Origin: Bacillota bacterium
GTDB taxonomy: Bacteria > Bacillota > Clostridia > Acetivibrionales > DTU013
Length of the DNA: 60,687 bases
Reading direction: 5' to 3'
NCBI GenBank assembly: GCA_023433505.1
Contig: JAEZCO010000108.1
Coordinates: 1 to 60,687 of the forward strand
A program made the position numbers and the translations under genes. This document shows, piece by piece, positions 53,657-60,687 of the stretch. Position 1 is the stretch's first letter. Each line of letters opens with the position of its first letter. The notes below the pieces were generated by a model. It was not told the origin of the DNA and ran no database searches. It worked only from the letters and a program-made list of their open reading frames with translations.

Positions 53657-55018
53657 TTATTTTGTGGCGAGAAAGCTATTGATCTTTTCAACAACATCCT
53701 TTGCCGCCGCCGCGGGGGTCACAGAGCCATAGGAAACCGCCTCGTAAGCTTCCTCCAGGATCTTTGTGACTTCAGCTGTTGTGGTCAGTCCGCTGTCGTC
53801 AAAGCCGCTGTAAGAGAGGCTGCGTTCCACGGCCGCGGCCGTCAGTTTATTGAGCGAACCGTTATCGGCAACGATTTTCTGCGCGAAGGCTGTGGGCGGA
53901 ACCGACCGTACTGTATTGAGAATTTCGGCTGCTTCTTTGGTGTTGAAGAAGAAGTCCAGGAACAACGCAGCCTCCTCAGGATGCTTCGCTTCCGCATATA
54001 TACCCATGAACTGTGGGCAGTTGTTAACCCAGCCGTCGCTCTTGCGGTTTGCCAGCAGCGGCATGCATCCCGCGATATATTCCGCATTGGTGTTTGCTTC
54101 CATCAGCACTTGCGCGTTGGAGGTGTAGCCGGCGGACGCGACATACTTTCCGTTAATCCAGTTCGGATCCTCCTGATCCTTGTTCGGGTGGTAAGGTGCT
54201 TTGTAAGCGGCAGGCGCACAGGTTTTCGACTTATACAACCTGTCAATAAGGTCAAAGCACTGCGTAAACTGCTCTTCGGTCATGTTAAGAGTCCTTTTTG
54301 CATCGTCGATCATTGCAACACCATTGAGCTGACGGGTGTATGTACGAATAAAGAAAGAAACTCCATTGCCGGTGTTGACGGAGAGCAGATAAAGCTCCTT
54401 ATCGTACGCCTGCACTTGCTTGCCCCACTCAATGAGCTTCTCCCAATCGTATTGCTGGGTCAAATCAATGCCGATTTTTTCGGCCAGCGTCTTGTTGACG
54501 ATGAGCGCGCTGCCCGCAATGCCGGTCGGAATGGCGTACTGGCTATCGGTGCCGAATTGGCCGTTGATCTTGATAAAATTGGCGTCAAACTTGTCAAACT
54601 TGATGGAATTAAGAGTAGAAAGGTTGTACAGAACGCCCATTCTTGAGTATTCCGGGCCGGCTCCTGTTTCGATTTGAAAGATGTCCGGCGCGGTTTTGGT
54701 GGAAAACTCCGTTGTTTTCTTGTCGTTGTAGCCGTCCTGCGCGCCATATTCGGGCTCGATCTTTATGTTGGGATACTTCTTCATAAAGGCGTCTATGACA
54801 GCCAGGGTTGCTGTGTGGCGCGCTTCAGTGCCCCACCATGAGAATCGCAGGGTGACCTTCTCATCGCTTGCGGAGGTTGATGCGGTAGTCGCCGCTGTGG
54901 ACTTTTCTGTGGGCGTTCCTGTGGTCGTCGTACTTTGATTGCTTCCGCAGCCTGCCATTAATGAGATTGCCATGACCATGGAAAAGACAAGGGCCCATGC
55001 TTTTTTCCAGCTTTTCAT
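53657..55018 (-). CDS. Extracellular sugar-binding lipoprotein (CUT1 family)
   Basis: This 453-residue binding protein has a signal WALVFSMVMAISLMAGC (lipidated Cys near 23) and a Thr/Ser-rich linker. Blocks of the family are FMKKYPNIKIEPEY, TKTAPDIFQIETG, TDSQYAIPTGIAGSALIVN and a C-terminal EEAALFLDFFFNTKEAAEIL. It lies 73 bases after the beta-hydroxyacid dehydrogenase gene and starts the transporter part of the GntR operon. Confidence 0.94.
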   Translation of the reverse strand: MKSWKKAWALVFSMVMAISLMAGCGSNQSTTTTGTPTEKSTAATTASTSASDEKVTLRFSWWGTEARHTATLAVIDAFMKKYPNIKIEPEYGAQDGYNDKKTTEFSTKTAPDIFQIETGAGPEYSRMGVLYNLSTLNSIKFDKFDANFIKINGQFGTDSQYAIPTGIAGSALIVNKTLAEKIGIDLTQQYDWEKLIEWGKQVQAYDKELYLLSVNTGNGVSFFIRTYTRQLNGVAMIDDAKRTLNMTEEQFTQCFDLIDRLYKSKTCAPAAYKAPYHPNKDQEDPNWINGKYVASAGYTSNAQVLMEANTNAEYIAGCMPLLANRKSDGWVNNCPQFMGIYAEAKHPEEAALFLDFFFNTKEAAEILNTVRSVPPTAFAQKIVADNGSLNKLTAAAVERSLSYSGFDDSGLTTTAEVTKILEEAYEAVSYGSVTPAAAAKDVVEKINSFLATK

Positions 55019-55091
55019 GATTTTTTCCTCCTTAATTTACAGTTAGTTAATAACACACACATTAAAAAATTTCTCAACGGATTCTCACTTG

Positions 55092-55976
55092 CTAATCGAT
55101 TGTTTCCCCTGTTATCTTCGCATAATATTTGGCTAGGGCGCTGTGATCGTCCTGGCCGGCTCCGTCGGCGCTCAGAGTCTGAAACATTTCCATAACCATG
55201 GCGGTGAGAGGCAGCGGGGAAGCTACACCTCGACCGGTTTCCAAAGCATTTGCCAAATCCTTTATGTGAAGTTCGACACGGAAGCCCGGCGTATATTCGC
55301 CCTTAATCATCATGGGCGCTTTCGCGTTCATTACGGTTGACCCGGCTAATCCCCCTTTTATAGCTTCATATACCTGCGTGGGATCCACGCCTGCTTTCTT
55401 GGCCAGCATGAGTGCTTCGGCCAGGGCGGCGATATTGCAGGCAACAATTATCTGATTGGCAAGCTTCGTTGTGTTGCCGGCTCCGATTTCGCCGCAATAA
55501 ACGGCGGAAGCTCCCATTTTCAGCAGAATATCGTCTTTTACGCTTTCAAACAAAGCTTTGTCGCCGCCAACCATGATTGAAAGAGATCCGTCGATTGCTT
55601 TGGGCTCGCCTCCGGAAACTGGAGCATCCAGCATTCTCACACCTGCTTTTTCGCATTCAGACGCTATTTCCTGCGAAGCGCCGGGCGCGATAGAAGACAT
55701 GTCTATCAGCAGGGAACCGGCCTTTGCGCCTTTCAGGACGCCGTTTTCTCCGAGGACGGCGGTTTTTACATGAGGAGAGTTTGGGAGCATTGTGATAATG
55801 TACATGCAGGAGTCGGCGACATCTTTCGGAGAAGCGGCGGCCACCGCACCAGCGGCAACTACTTTATCCATGCTGTCTTTTACAATATCGAATACGACCA
55901 GCTGGTGACCCGCCTTCAAAAGATTATACGCCATTGGTTTGCCCATAATGCCAAGGCCAATGAATCCGATTTTCAA
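55092..55976 (-). CDS. Beta-hydroxyacid dehydrogenase (GarR / 3-hydroxyisobutyrate DH family)
   Basis: This 294-residue NAD(P)-dependent reductase has the N-terminal motif GFIGLGIMGKPMAYNLLKAG. The substrate-binding DAPVSGGEPKAIDGSL at about 117-132 is the Ser-Gly-Gly form found in tartronate semialdehyde reductases. The catalytic Lys lies in GAGNTTKLANQI near 170. The start is TTG at 55976 with AGGAGG 7 bases upstream. It follows the split transketolase and probably reduces a short aldehyde acid produced in this pathway. The Ser-Gly-Gly motif argues against a sulfolactaldehyde reductase of the YihU type. Confidence 0.9.
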   Translation of the reverse strand: MKIGFIGLGIMGKPMAYNLLKAGHQLVVFDIVKDSMDKVVAAGAVAAASPKDVADSCMYIITMLPNSPHVKTAVLGENGVLKGAKAGSLLIDMSSIAPGASQEIASECEKAGVRMLDAPVSGGEPKAIDGSLSIMVGGDKALFESVKDDILLKMGASAVYCGEIGAGNTTKLANQIIVACNIAALAEALMLAKKAGVDPTQVYEAIKGGLAGSTVMNAKAPMMIKGEYTPGFRVELHIKDLANALETGRGVASPLPLTAMVMEMFQTLSADGAGQDDHSALAKYYAKITGETID

Positions 55977-56006
55977 ATTTCAACCTCCTTTCAGATATGG
56001 TGCCAG

Positions 56007-56936
56007 TCAGACTTTTCGGGATAACGCCATGGTTTTATCCACAATCGCTGTTTCTGTGAGGCCGTAGTGCTCCATAAGCTCCTTTACGCTATGTGCGCTT
56101 TGTCCGAACTTATCCTCTATTGCGACATAATCCATAGGCGTACCGCTTTGACGCAGGGCAAAGGCGACCTGAGCGGCCAGCCCCCCGATGCGGCTGTGAT
56201 CTTCCGCCGTTACAATCGCTTTCACCTGTTTAGACAGCGCAATAATGCCCGCTGTATCAAACGGTTTCATTGTTCCGGCGTTTATTACCCTTGCGGAAAT
56301 CCCCTTTGTCTCCAGAATCGCCGCAGCATTCATGGCCGCTTCAATCATTGCACCGTGAGCGACAATAGCGGCATCATCGCCGGGACGCAATTCACTCAGT
56401 TTACCCGGGACAAATTCATCCTTCGTATAGGTCGGCACATCGTTGCGCACTACACGAATATATACCGGCCCGTCCATGGCTGCCGCGGCACGCACTGCCC
56501 GCCGTGTTTCGTCGGCGTCGGCCGGAGTAAACACCGTCATGTTGGGTATGGCCGACATAATGGCGACATCTTCCACCGCCTGATGCGTGCTGCCGTCGCC
56601 GAAATCGGAAAGCCCGGAAGACGATCCGCATATTTTAACGTTTAAGTTGCCGATAGCTACCACCTGCCTGATTTGATCGTAAGCGCGTCCTGACGCAAAG
56701 ACCGCAAAGGTTGAGCAAAATGCGATTTTCCCGGACGCGGCAAGCCCAGCCGCCGTTGAAATCATATTGGCCTCGGCTATTCCCATTTCAAAATAACGAT
56801 CGGGATAAGCCTTTTGAAACAAGGCTGACATGGTAGATTTCCCAAGGTCAGCCTCCAGTACCACAACATTGGGGTTTTCGGCGCCCAAGGCTACAAGGGT
56901 CTCACCATATGCCAGCCGCTGACTCTTTCTCTCCAA
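56007..56936 (-). CDS. Transketolase, C-terminal subunit
   Basis: This 309-residue protein carries the pyrimidine-binding and C-terminal domains of a split transketolase. Visible are VVLEADLGKST, the catalytic-type RYFEMGIAEANMISTAAGLA (Glu activating thiamine diphosphate), FCSTFAVFASGRAYDQIR and SSGLSDFGDGSTHQAVED. The last domain holds AIVTAEDHSRIGGL. I prefer the TTG at 56936 because AAAGGAGAG fits it; a TTG at 56957 is upstream. It must pair with the N-terminal subunit encoded just before it. Confidence 0.92.
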   Translation of the reverse strand: MERKSQRLAYGETLVALGAENPNVVVLEADLGKSTMSALFQKAYPDRYFEMGIAEANMISTAAGLAASGKIAFCSTFAVFASGRAYDQIRQVVAIGNLNVKICGSSSGLSDFGDGSTHQAVEDVAIMSAIPNMTVFTPADADETRRAVRAAAAMDGPVYIRVVRNDVPTYTKDEFVPGKLSELRPGDDAAIVAHGAMIEAAMNAAAILETKGISARVINAGTMKPFDTAGIIALSKQVKAIVTAEDHSRIGGLAAQVAFALRQSGTPMDYVAIEDKFGQSAHSVKELMEHYGLTETAIVDKTMALSRKV

Positions 56937-56965
56937 AGTAACTCTCCTTTCTGCCAATATCCGCT

Positions 56966-57805
56966 TCAGGACATCGCGTCTATTTTCTCGTCCAGCTCCG
57001 CGAGCGCAATGTCGTATTGCTCCTTAGTCAACGCGCCGTTATGGAAAGACACCTGATTTTCAGCGAAAGAAATTCCTTTACCTTTAATGGTATTGGCTAT
57101 AATGACCGTGGGAACGCCTTTTACTGTTGCGGCTTCATCAAATGCGGCTAAGATTGCGTCCACATCATGGCCTTCGATTTCAATGACATGCCAGCCAAAG
57201 CCAACCCACTTTTTCCCCAGGGGATTTGTATTAAACCGTTCTTCAATGAAGCCGGTGGCTTGCAACGCGTTGCGATCAACGATGCCCACAAGATTATCCA
57301 GCTTAAAATTTACGGCGGCCATGGCGGCTTCCCATATCTGTCCCTCGGCCATTTCGCCGTCACCCATTATGCAATATACCTTATTATCATGGTGTCCATC
57401 CAGTCTCATCGCCAGCGACATCCCCACCGCAATACTGAGCCCCTGACCAAGACTTCCTGTGCCCGCCTCAATACCCGGCGTCTTCAGCCTATCAGGATGT
57501 CCCTGCAGCATAGCGCCCAGTTCCTTCACTTTCCACAGCTCTTCGCGCGGGAAATAGCCCATTTCCGCCATAGCGGCGTACTGTGCAATAGCGGCATGGC
57601 CTTTACTGTATATGAACTTGTCGCGCCCATCCCATTGCGGATCATCATGCTTGAAACGCAGCCTGCTTCCATAAAGAGCCGCAACTATTTCAGCACTGGA
57701 GCATGAGCCGCCCAAATGGCCGGCCTGACCTTTGAAGTCGATCATTTCAACTACGTCACGGCGGATTTTATTGGCAAGAAGCCTTATCTCATTTGCGTTT
57801 TGCAT
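56966..57805 (-). CDS. Transketolase, N-terminal subunit
   Basis: This 279-residue thiamine-diphosphate-binding subunit has GHLGGSCSSAEIVAALYG (catalytic His), FIYSKGHAAIAQYAAM, GSLGQGLSIAVGMSLAMRL and the cofactor motif GDGEMAEGQIWEAAMAA through VGIVDRN. Split transketolases of this type often serve special sugar pathways rather than the central pentose cycle. Its partner gene follows after 8-30 bases depending on the start chosen. Confidence 0.93.
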   Translation of the reverse strand: MQNANEIRLLANKIRRDVVEMIDFKGQAGHLGGSCSSAEIVAALYGSRLRFKHDDPQWDGRDKFIYSKGHAAIAQYAAMAEMGYFPREELWKVKELGAMLQGHPDRLKTPGIEAGTGSLGQGLSIAVGMSLAMRLDGHHDNKVYCIMGDGEMAEGQIWEAAMAAVNFKLDNLVGIVDRNALQATGFIEERFNTNPLGKKWVGFGWHVIEIEGHDVDAILAAFDEAATVKGVPTVIIANTIKGKGISFAENQVSFHNGALTKEQYDIALAELDEKIDAMS

Positions 57806-57874
57806 TTAACCACATCCAATCAGTTTAATTTGCGCCCAACCGCTGACGGCTTACTCGGCTGCGAGCGGCGGTTT
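57806..57874. other. Short spacer with imperfect hairpin
   Basis: AACCGCT and AGCGgcGGTT form an imperfect hairpin followed on the plus strand by TTTTTATTTATTT. No plus-strand gene ends here, so its role is unclear; it may reduce read-through from the GntR gene into the transketolase genes. Confidence 0.3.
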
Positions 57875-58576
57875 TTATTTATTTGCTGATATGATGGACA
57901 CCATATCGTCATACGTGTCGTCAATATGCTGCGACATTAGGACGCGGCACCCCTCGGCGTCTTTGGCAATAATGCGTTCCAGTAAAGCGCGATGATAATA
58001 CAGACCTTGAGTGTGTCCGCGCTTTGCGACAATACTTTTCATGGCGGAACGCAACATATCACTAATCAAATTGTAGCTCTCCAGAATCAAAGGGTTGCGG
58101 CATATAACGGCAAGCTCATGGTGAAAATTGTAGTCCGCTTCCGAAAATTTCTCCACATCGTGTTTTTTATGTTCCATATCGGCTAAAATCATACTCAATT
58201 TTGCAATATCGTCCGCGTCCGCTTTTTTAGCGGCCAGTTCAGCGGTATATCCCTCAATCGCCTTACGAAACTCCAGCACCGAGAGCATATTGTCATCGCT
58301 TAAATAGGCGACGGGGACAAGACCGGAAATGGATTGTCCGGGAGATAGGGTGCGAATAAATGTTCCCTCGCCCGAACGCGTCTCGGCCAACCCCAAGGCG
58401 ACCATACGATGGATGCATTGCCTCACTGTGACACGGCTGACGCCAAACAGTCCGGCCAAGGTGCTTTCAGACGGCAGATGAAGCCCCGGCACCCACTCGC
58501 CTGTCAATATTAGGTTTTTCATTTCTTCAAATACATGGTCACTCAAGTTGACCCGCTTAATCGGATTTATATTCAT
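57875..58576 (-). CDS. GntR-family regulator (FadR/FCD type)
   Basis: This 233-residue repressor has an N-terminal winged helix (about residues 5-75: VFEEMKNLILTGEWVPG, LPSESTLAGLFGVSRVTVRQ, TRSGEGTFI). An FCD helical ligand domain follows from about 90, with metal-ligand residues in DYNFHHELAVI, and YYHRALLERI near the end. The start at 58576 is uncertain because there is no clear ribosome site; an ATG at 58597 overlaps the SDR stop. It is the second gene of the operon and probably binds the palindrome at 59428-59452. Confidence 0.9.
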   Translation of the reverse strand: MNINPIKRVNLSDHVFEEMKNLILTGEWVPGLHLPSESTLAGLFGVSRVTVRQCIHRMVALGLAETRSGEGTFIRTLSPGQSISGLVPVAYLSDDNMLSVLEFRKAIEGYTAELAAKKADADDIAKLSMILADMEHKKHDVEKFSEADYNFHHELAVICRNPLILESYNLISDMLRSAMKSIVAKRGHTQGLYYHRALLERIIAKDAEGCRVLMSQHIDDTYDDMVSIISANK

Positions 58577-58580
58577 AGCT

Positions 58581-59387
58581 TCAATATTTGGTGTCATATG
58601 GCCAGGGAGAGCCGCCGGCAAGGCACCCACCGTCCACATGAACCATTGTTCCGGATATGTAAGAAGAGGAATCAGAGGCTAACATCACCGATATACCCAG
58701 CAGTTCATCCGGATTACCGGGACGCTCCATGGCGATGCGTTCACGAAGATATCTGCTGCGCTCAGGGTTTTCCCAAGTCACAGTGGTAAGCTCTGTCAGG
58801 ATATGACCCGGAGCCAAAGCATTGGCGCGTATGCCATGCTTAGCAAATTCAATTGCCATGCTCCGAGTAAGAGCGGCCACGGCGCTTTTACTCGCCCCGT
58901 ATACGCTGCATCCTCCCAGCATACCCACAGAGTTGTGGGAGGCAATGTTGATGATATTCCCTTTTTTCACCTTTATCATATGCTTTACTACTTCTTGGGT
59001 TAAGAGAAACATTCCTTTGAGATTGACATTCATAATCCGGTCATAGGTGGATTCGTCCACATCCAAAAAACCTTCGCGCTTATTTATTCCGGCACAGTTT
59101 ACCAGTACATCTATGCGGCCAAAGTCCGCTATCACAGCGTCCACGCATTTTTTAATGGTGTCCGTTTCTAATAGGTCCAAGTGGTGGCAACCTACGTTTT
59201 TGTCAATTCTGTCCGCTATGCGCTTGAGATCGGCCATGCTCAAGTCACATAACGCCATCGTAGCGCCAACAGCCGCAAAACCTTCGGCCAGCACTCTGCC
59301 TATACCACCGGCTGCGCCGGTGAGCAGCACAACTTTATTTTCCAGACTAAATAGTTCATGTAATTTTTGCCCATCGGATATTGACAC
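58581..59387 (-). CDS. Short-chain dehydrogenase/reductase (sugar type)
   Basis: This 268-residue NAD(P)-dependent oxidoreductase shows cofactor motif TGAAGGIGRVLA near residue 19, NCAGINKRE near 93, the catalytic Ser in NIASHNSVG and YGASKSAVAALTRSMA (Tyr-Lys). The C-terminal DGGCLAGGSP is typical of gluconate-5-dehydrogenase-like SDRs. The start is GTG at 59387 with GGAGGG 5 bases upstream. It is the first gene of the GntR operon and has a clear promoter with an operator. It probably oxidises or reduces the monosaccharide released by GH43 or imported. Confidence 0.9.
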   Translation of the reverse strand: MSISDGQKLHELFSLENKVVLLTGAAGGIGRVLAEGFAAVGATMALCDLSMADLKRIADRIDKNVGCHHLDLLETDTIKKCVDAVIADFGRIDVLVNCAGINKREGFLDVDESTYDRIMNVNLKGMFLLTQEVVKHMIKVKKGNIINIASHNSVGMLGGCSVYGASKSAVAALTRSMAIEFAKHGIRANALAPGHILTELTTVTWENPERSRYLRERIAMERPGNPDELLGISVMLASDSSSYISGTMVHVDGGCLAGGSPWPYDTKY

Positions 59388-59427
59388 AAAATCCCTCCAA
59401 GCTGAACCGCAAATGAATACTTTCGAT

Positions 59428-59495
59428 AACCTGTATACCTGTAATACAGGTTGATTTGATATTGTTATAATATACCAAATTATTTAGTCTGTCAA
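59428..59495 (-). promoter_or_regulatory. Promoter and GntR-type operator of the SDR-GH43 operon
   Basis: On the minus strand TTGACA (59490-59495) and TATTAT (59467-59472) are 17 bases apart. Just downstream of the expected transcription start lies a perfect inverted repeat AACCTGTAT / ATACAGGTT (59428-59436, 59444-59452). Its spacing and position fit repression by the linked FCD-type GntR protein. The operator lies about 40 bases before the SDR start. Confidence 0.8.
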
Positions 59496-59679
59496 TACTA
59501 TTTTTTATACTTTTTTACTATAAATTTTAGATTTTAGATTTGAAAAAGTAAATTCTACCCCAAGTCCTTTACCCTATTGAAGTTAGTCGTTCAAATCCAT
59601 ATGAAACATTAGCTGTCAACGAATTTCTTTCTTCATCAAGCGCAGAAGTGTGAATTACTCAAAAGGAAGAGTCAGAAAT
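59496..59679. other. Intergenic, nothing recognised
   Basis: AT-rich sequence between the divergent SDR promoter and the small plus-strand peptide gene. It may contain that gene's promoter. No repeats or RNA are seen. Confidence 0.3.
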
Positions 59680-59805
59680 ATGAATAACGTGATCCGTATT
59701 AGAAAATCGATTAAAAAGAGAAGAATGCGCATAAAGATTCAAAAAGCAGTGTTTATTGCTGTCTTGCTGATATTAATCATGCTTTTATATCATTACTTAA
59801 GGTGA
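59680..59805 (+). CDS. Small cationic single-span membrane peptide
   Basis: An AAAAGGAAGAG ribosome site lies 9 bases before an ATG opening 41 codons. The product begins with a strongly basic segment (IRIRKSIKKRRMRIKIQK) and ends with a hydrophobic helix (VFIAVLLILIMLLYHYL). That is an N-in, C-out single-span topology. It resembles no protein I know. It could be a regulatory micro-protein, a type I toxin-like peptide, or the surviving N-terminus of a longer membrane protein. Confidence 0.45.
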   Translation: MNNVIRIRKSIKKRRMRIKIQKAVFIAVLLILIMLLYHYLR

Positions 59806-59896
59806 GTTTCTAAGAATATGCCTTACTTACATTTTTGGCTTTCAATAAGGCTTCAAGAAATATTATTTTTATCCCGTTCACTCTTGCAGCACTCCT

Positions 59897-59949
59897 TCAT
59901 TACAAAGTATAAATTGACTGAGTCATTAGTCAATTATATTTTGTAATGA
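59897..59949. repeat. Long imperfect inverted repeat
   Basis: TCATTACAAA (from 59897) pairs with TTTGTAATGA (to 59949), and inside AATTGACT pairs with AGTCAATT, leaving an 8-base loop with a few mismatches between. The whole 53-base unit could fold as one hairpin. It lies between the small peptide gene and the nhaB remnant, and could be a two-way terminator or a tiny mobile repeat. Confidence 0.5.
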
Positions 59950-59956
59950 AAGAGGT

Positions 59957-60231
59957 TTAATCTTCTTTGGTTTTTACGTCATCTTCCATAAGCGCTCTGA
60001 CAGAGACAGGAAGCTGATAGCCATAACCCCAAAACTTGGTGACTTCTAGGGTAATAGCTGTCAGGATACCAACGACTAGTACCTGGATAGACACAGGTGC
60101 CTGTTTAAAAAGAAATCAATGAAGTCCCATTTCATAATCGAACCGATCAGCAGGTTTTGCGGTTCACCCACCAGTGTTGCTGCTCCTCCAAGGGCAGTAC
60201 CCACAGCACCATGCATCATAAGATTACGCAA
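59957..60231 (-). pseudogene. nhaB: Fragment of a Na+/H+ antiporter gene (nhaB-like)
   Basis: The minus strand reads NLMMHGAVGTALGGAATLVG, EPQNLLIGSIMKWDFIDFF, then a frameshift in a T-run at about 60105. It continues APVSIQVLVVGILTAITLEV, TKFWGYGYQLPVSVRALMED and a stop. This is the conserved GTALGG-GEPQNL region of NhaB antiporters followed by an early end. The N-terminal half is missing and the frame is broken, so it is not functional. Confidence 0.72.
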
Positions 60232-60305
60232 AAAACTATTATTTTATTCCTTCGCCGAGTATACAATTATTAATATCTCCATTTCAGTTTGCTTATTAGT
60301 GCATG

Positions 60306-60687
60306 CTATAATATTTTTACCAAGTTGTGGTCAATCTCCTCGAATTTCCTATACTCATGCGAGATATTCAACGAATCCAAATATAAATGTAGAATTTCAT
60401 TATCGCAAAATAATATGTCAGCTGTGCCGATATGAATATCAATTTTTAGGTTGCCTCGAATTTTTTTCGCATTTTGCCGTACCAAACATAAAATATTGTT
60501 TTCCTCCAAATACCATTCTTCTCTCATCATATCTTCGTATAATTCGATGGCTTTTTCCGGGGCTACCCCCACAGTACGGTATTCTTTGTGATAGAGATGG
60601 TGATAGGTTCCTGCGTAAGGGGTTACGGAACCAAACAGCTCGGGGTGCTTAACTGCATAATAAAACGCCATGTTGCCGCCCATCGAA
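60306..60687 (-). CDS. Esterase (alpha/beta hydrolase), C-terminal part, runs off the window
   Basis: The last ~127 codons of an esterase of the PF00756 type are visible. The first codons in the window read S-M-G-G-N-M-A, the nucleophile elbow, so the catalytic Ser is encoded at the window edge. IHIGTADILFCDNE should contain the acidic catalytic residue and EEIDHNLVKIL the catalytic His. The stop is TAG at 60306. The gene continues to the right, so the upstream part and any signal peptide are unseen. Confidence 0.82.
   Translation of the reverse strand, partial: SMGGNMAFYYAVKHPELFGSVTPYAGTYHHLYHKEYRTVGVAPEKAIELYEDMMREEWYLEENNILCLVRQNAKKIRGNLKIDIHIGTADILFCDNEILHLYLDSLNISHEYRKFEEIDHNLVKIL

Noticed and set aside
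53654..54646. 330-codon plus-strand frame opposite the sugar-binding protein gene
   Set aside because: It lies wholly antisense to a clear lipoprotein gene and shows no recognisable domain or ribosome site.
50140..59387. Sulfoquinovose transketolase pathway
   Set aside because: There is no sulfoquinovosidase or sulfo-sugar isomerase, and the reductase has the tartronate-semialdehyde type Ser-Gly-Gly motif rather than the YihU type.
1..60687. CRISPR array, phage or integrative element
   Set aside because: No regularly spaced repeats, cas genes, integrase, phage structural genes or conjugation genes were seen.

Overview
The window looks like a carbohydrate-specialist Firmicute, most likely a Clostridia-type anaerobe and less likely a Paenibacillus-like Bacillota. 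The signs are AGGAGG-type ribosome sites with frequent TTG/GTG starts, lipoprotein sugar-binding proteins, YesM/YesN two-component pairs, a ROK repressor, PadR and MarR regulators, and ABC sugar importers that lack their own ATPase. I found no rRNA, tRNA or CRISPR array. By eye, base composition rises in GC from about 47 kb to 59 kb.

Layout: (1) 103-4361, an IS110-family insertion element followed at once by kdpB-kdpC, with no kdpA, kdpD or kdpE in view. (2) 4594-16080, all minus strand: YesM kinase, YesN regulator, a three-gene CUT1 sugar importer, a clan GH-A-like hydrolase and two M20 metallohydrolases. (3) 16417-20364: a decayed FtsX/MacB permease tail, a PadR-DUF4180 regulator, and a MarR-DrrA-DrrB-like exporter operon. 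(4) 20604-28796, minus strand: ROK repressor, CUT1 importer, PHP phosphoesterase, two Gfo/Idh/MocA oxidoreductases, a sugar-phosphate-isomerase-like TIM barrel and a broken third oxidoreductase. (5) 29275-39809, minus strand: a second YesM/YesN pair, CUT1 importer, a second GH-like protein, a Zn polyol dehydrogenase and a D-lyxose isomerase. (6) 40180-46975, mixed housekeeping and stress genes: stand-alone E2-like acyltransferase, AraC-GyrI regulator, ECF sigma with anti-sigma, pirin and a ketopantoate-reductase-like protein, separated by decayed remnants. (7) 47281-49755, a large secreted esterase. (8) 50140-59387, minus strand: SDR, GntR, split transketolase, beta-hydroxyacid dehydrogenase, CUT1 importer and GH43. 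(9) 59680-60687, a small cationic membrane peptide, an nhaB remnant and the end of an esterase.

The window is dominated by four parallel uptake-and-catabolism operons. Each has one binding protein and two permeases, and all must borrow an MsmX/UgpC-type ATPase encoded elsewhere. Each operon has its own regulator (two YesMN, one ROK, one GntR) and its own set of enzymes. All four carry a strong hairpin between the binding-protein gene and the first permease gene, which probably sets a high binding-protein to permease ratio. The enzyme sets are unusual. One pairs a GH with amidohydrolases. One has no glycosidase but has the oxidoreductase plus TIM-barrel combination seen in redox-type glycoside cleavage. 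One combines a split transketolase with an SDR and GH43. These are the best candidates for undescribed pathways. Function is inferred from sequence families only; no searches were run.
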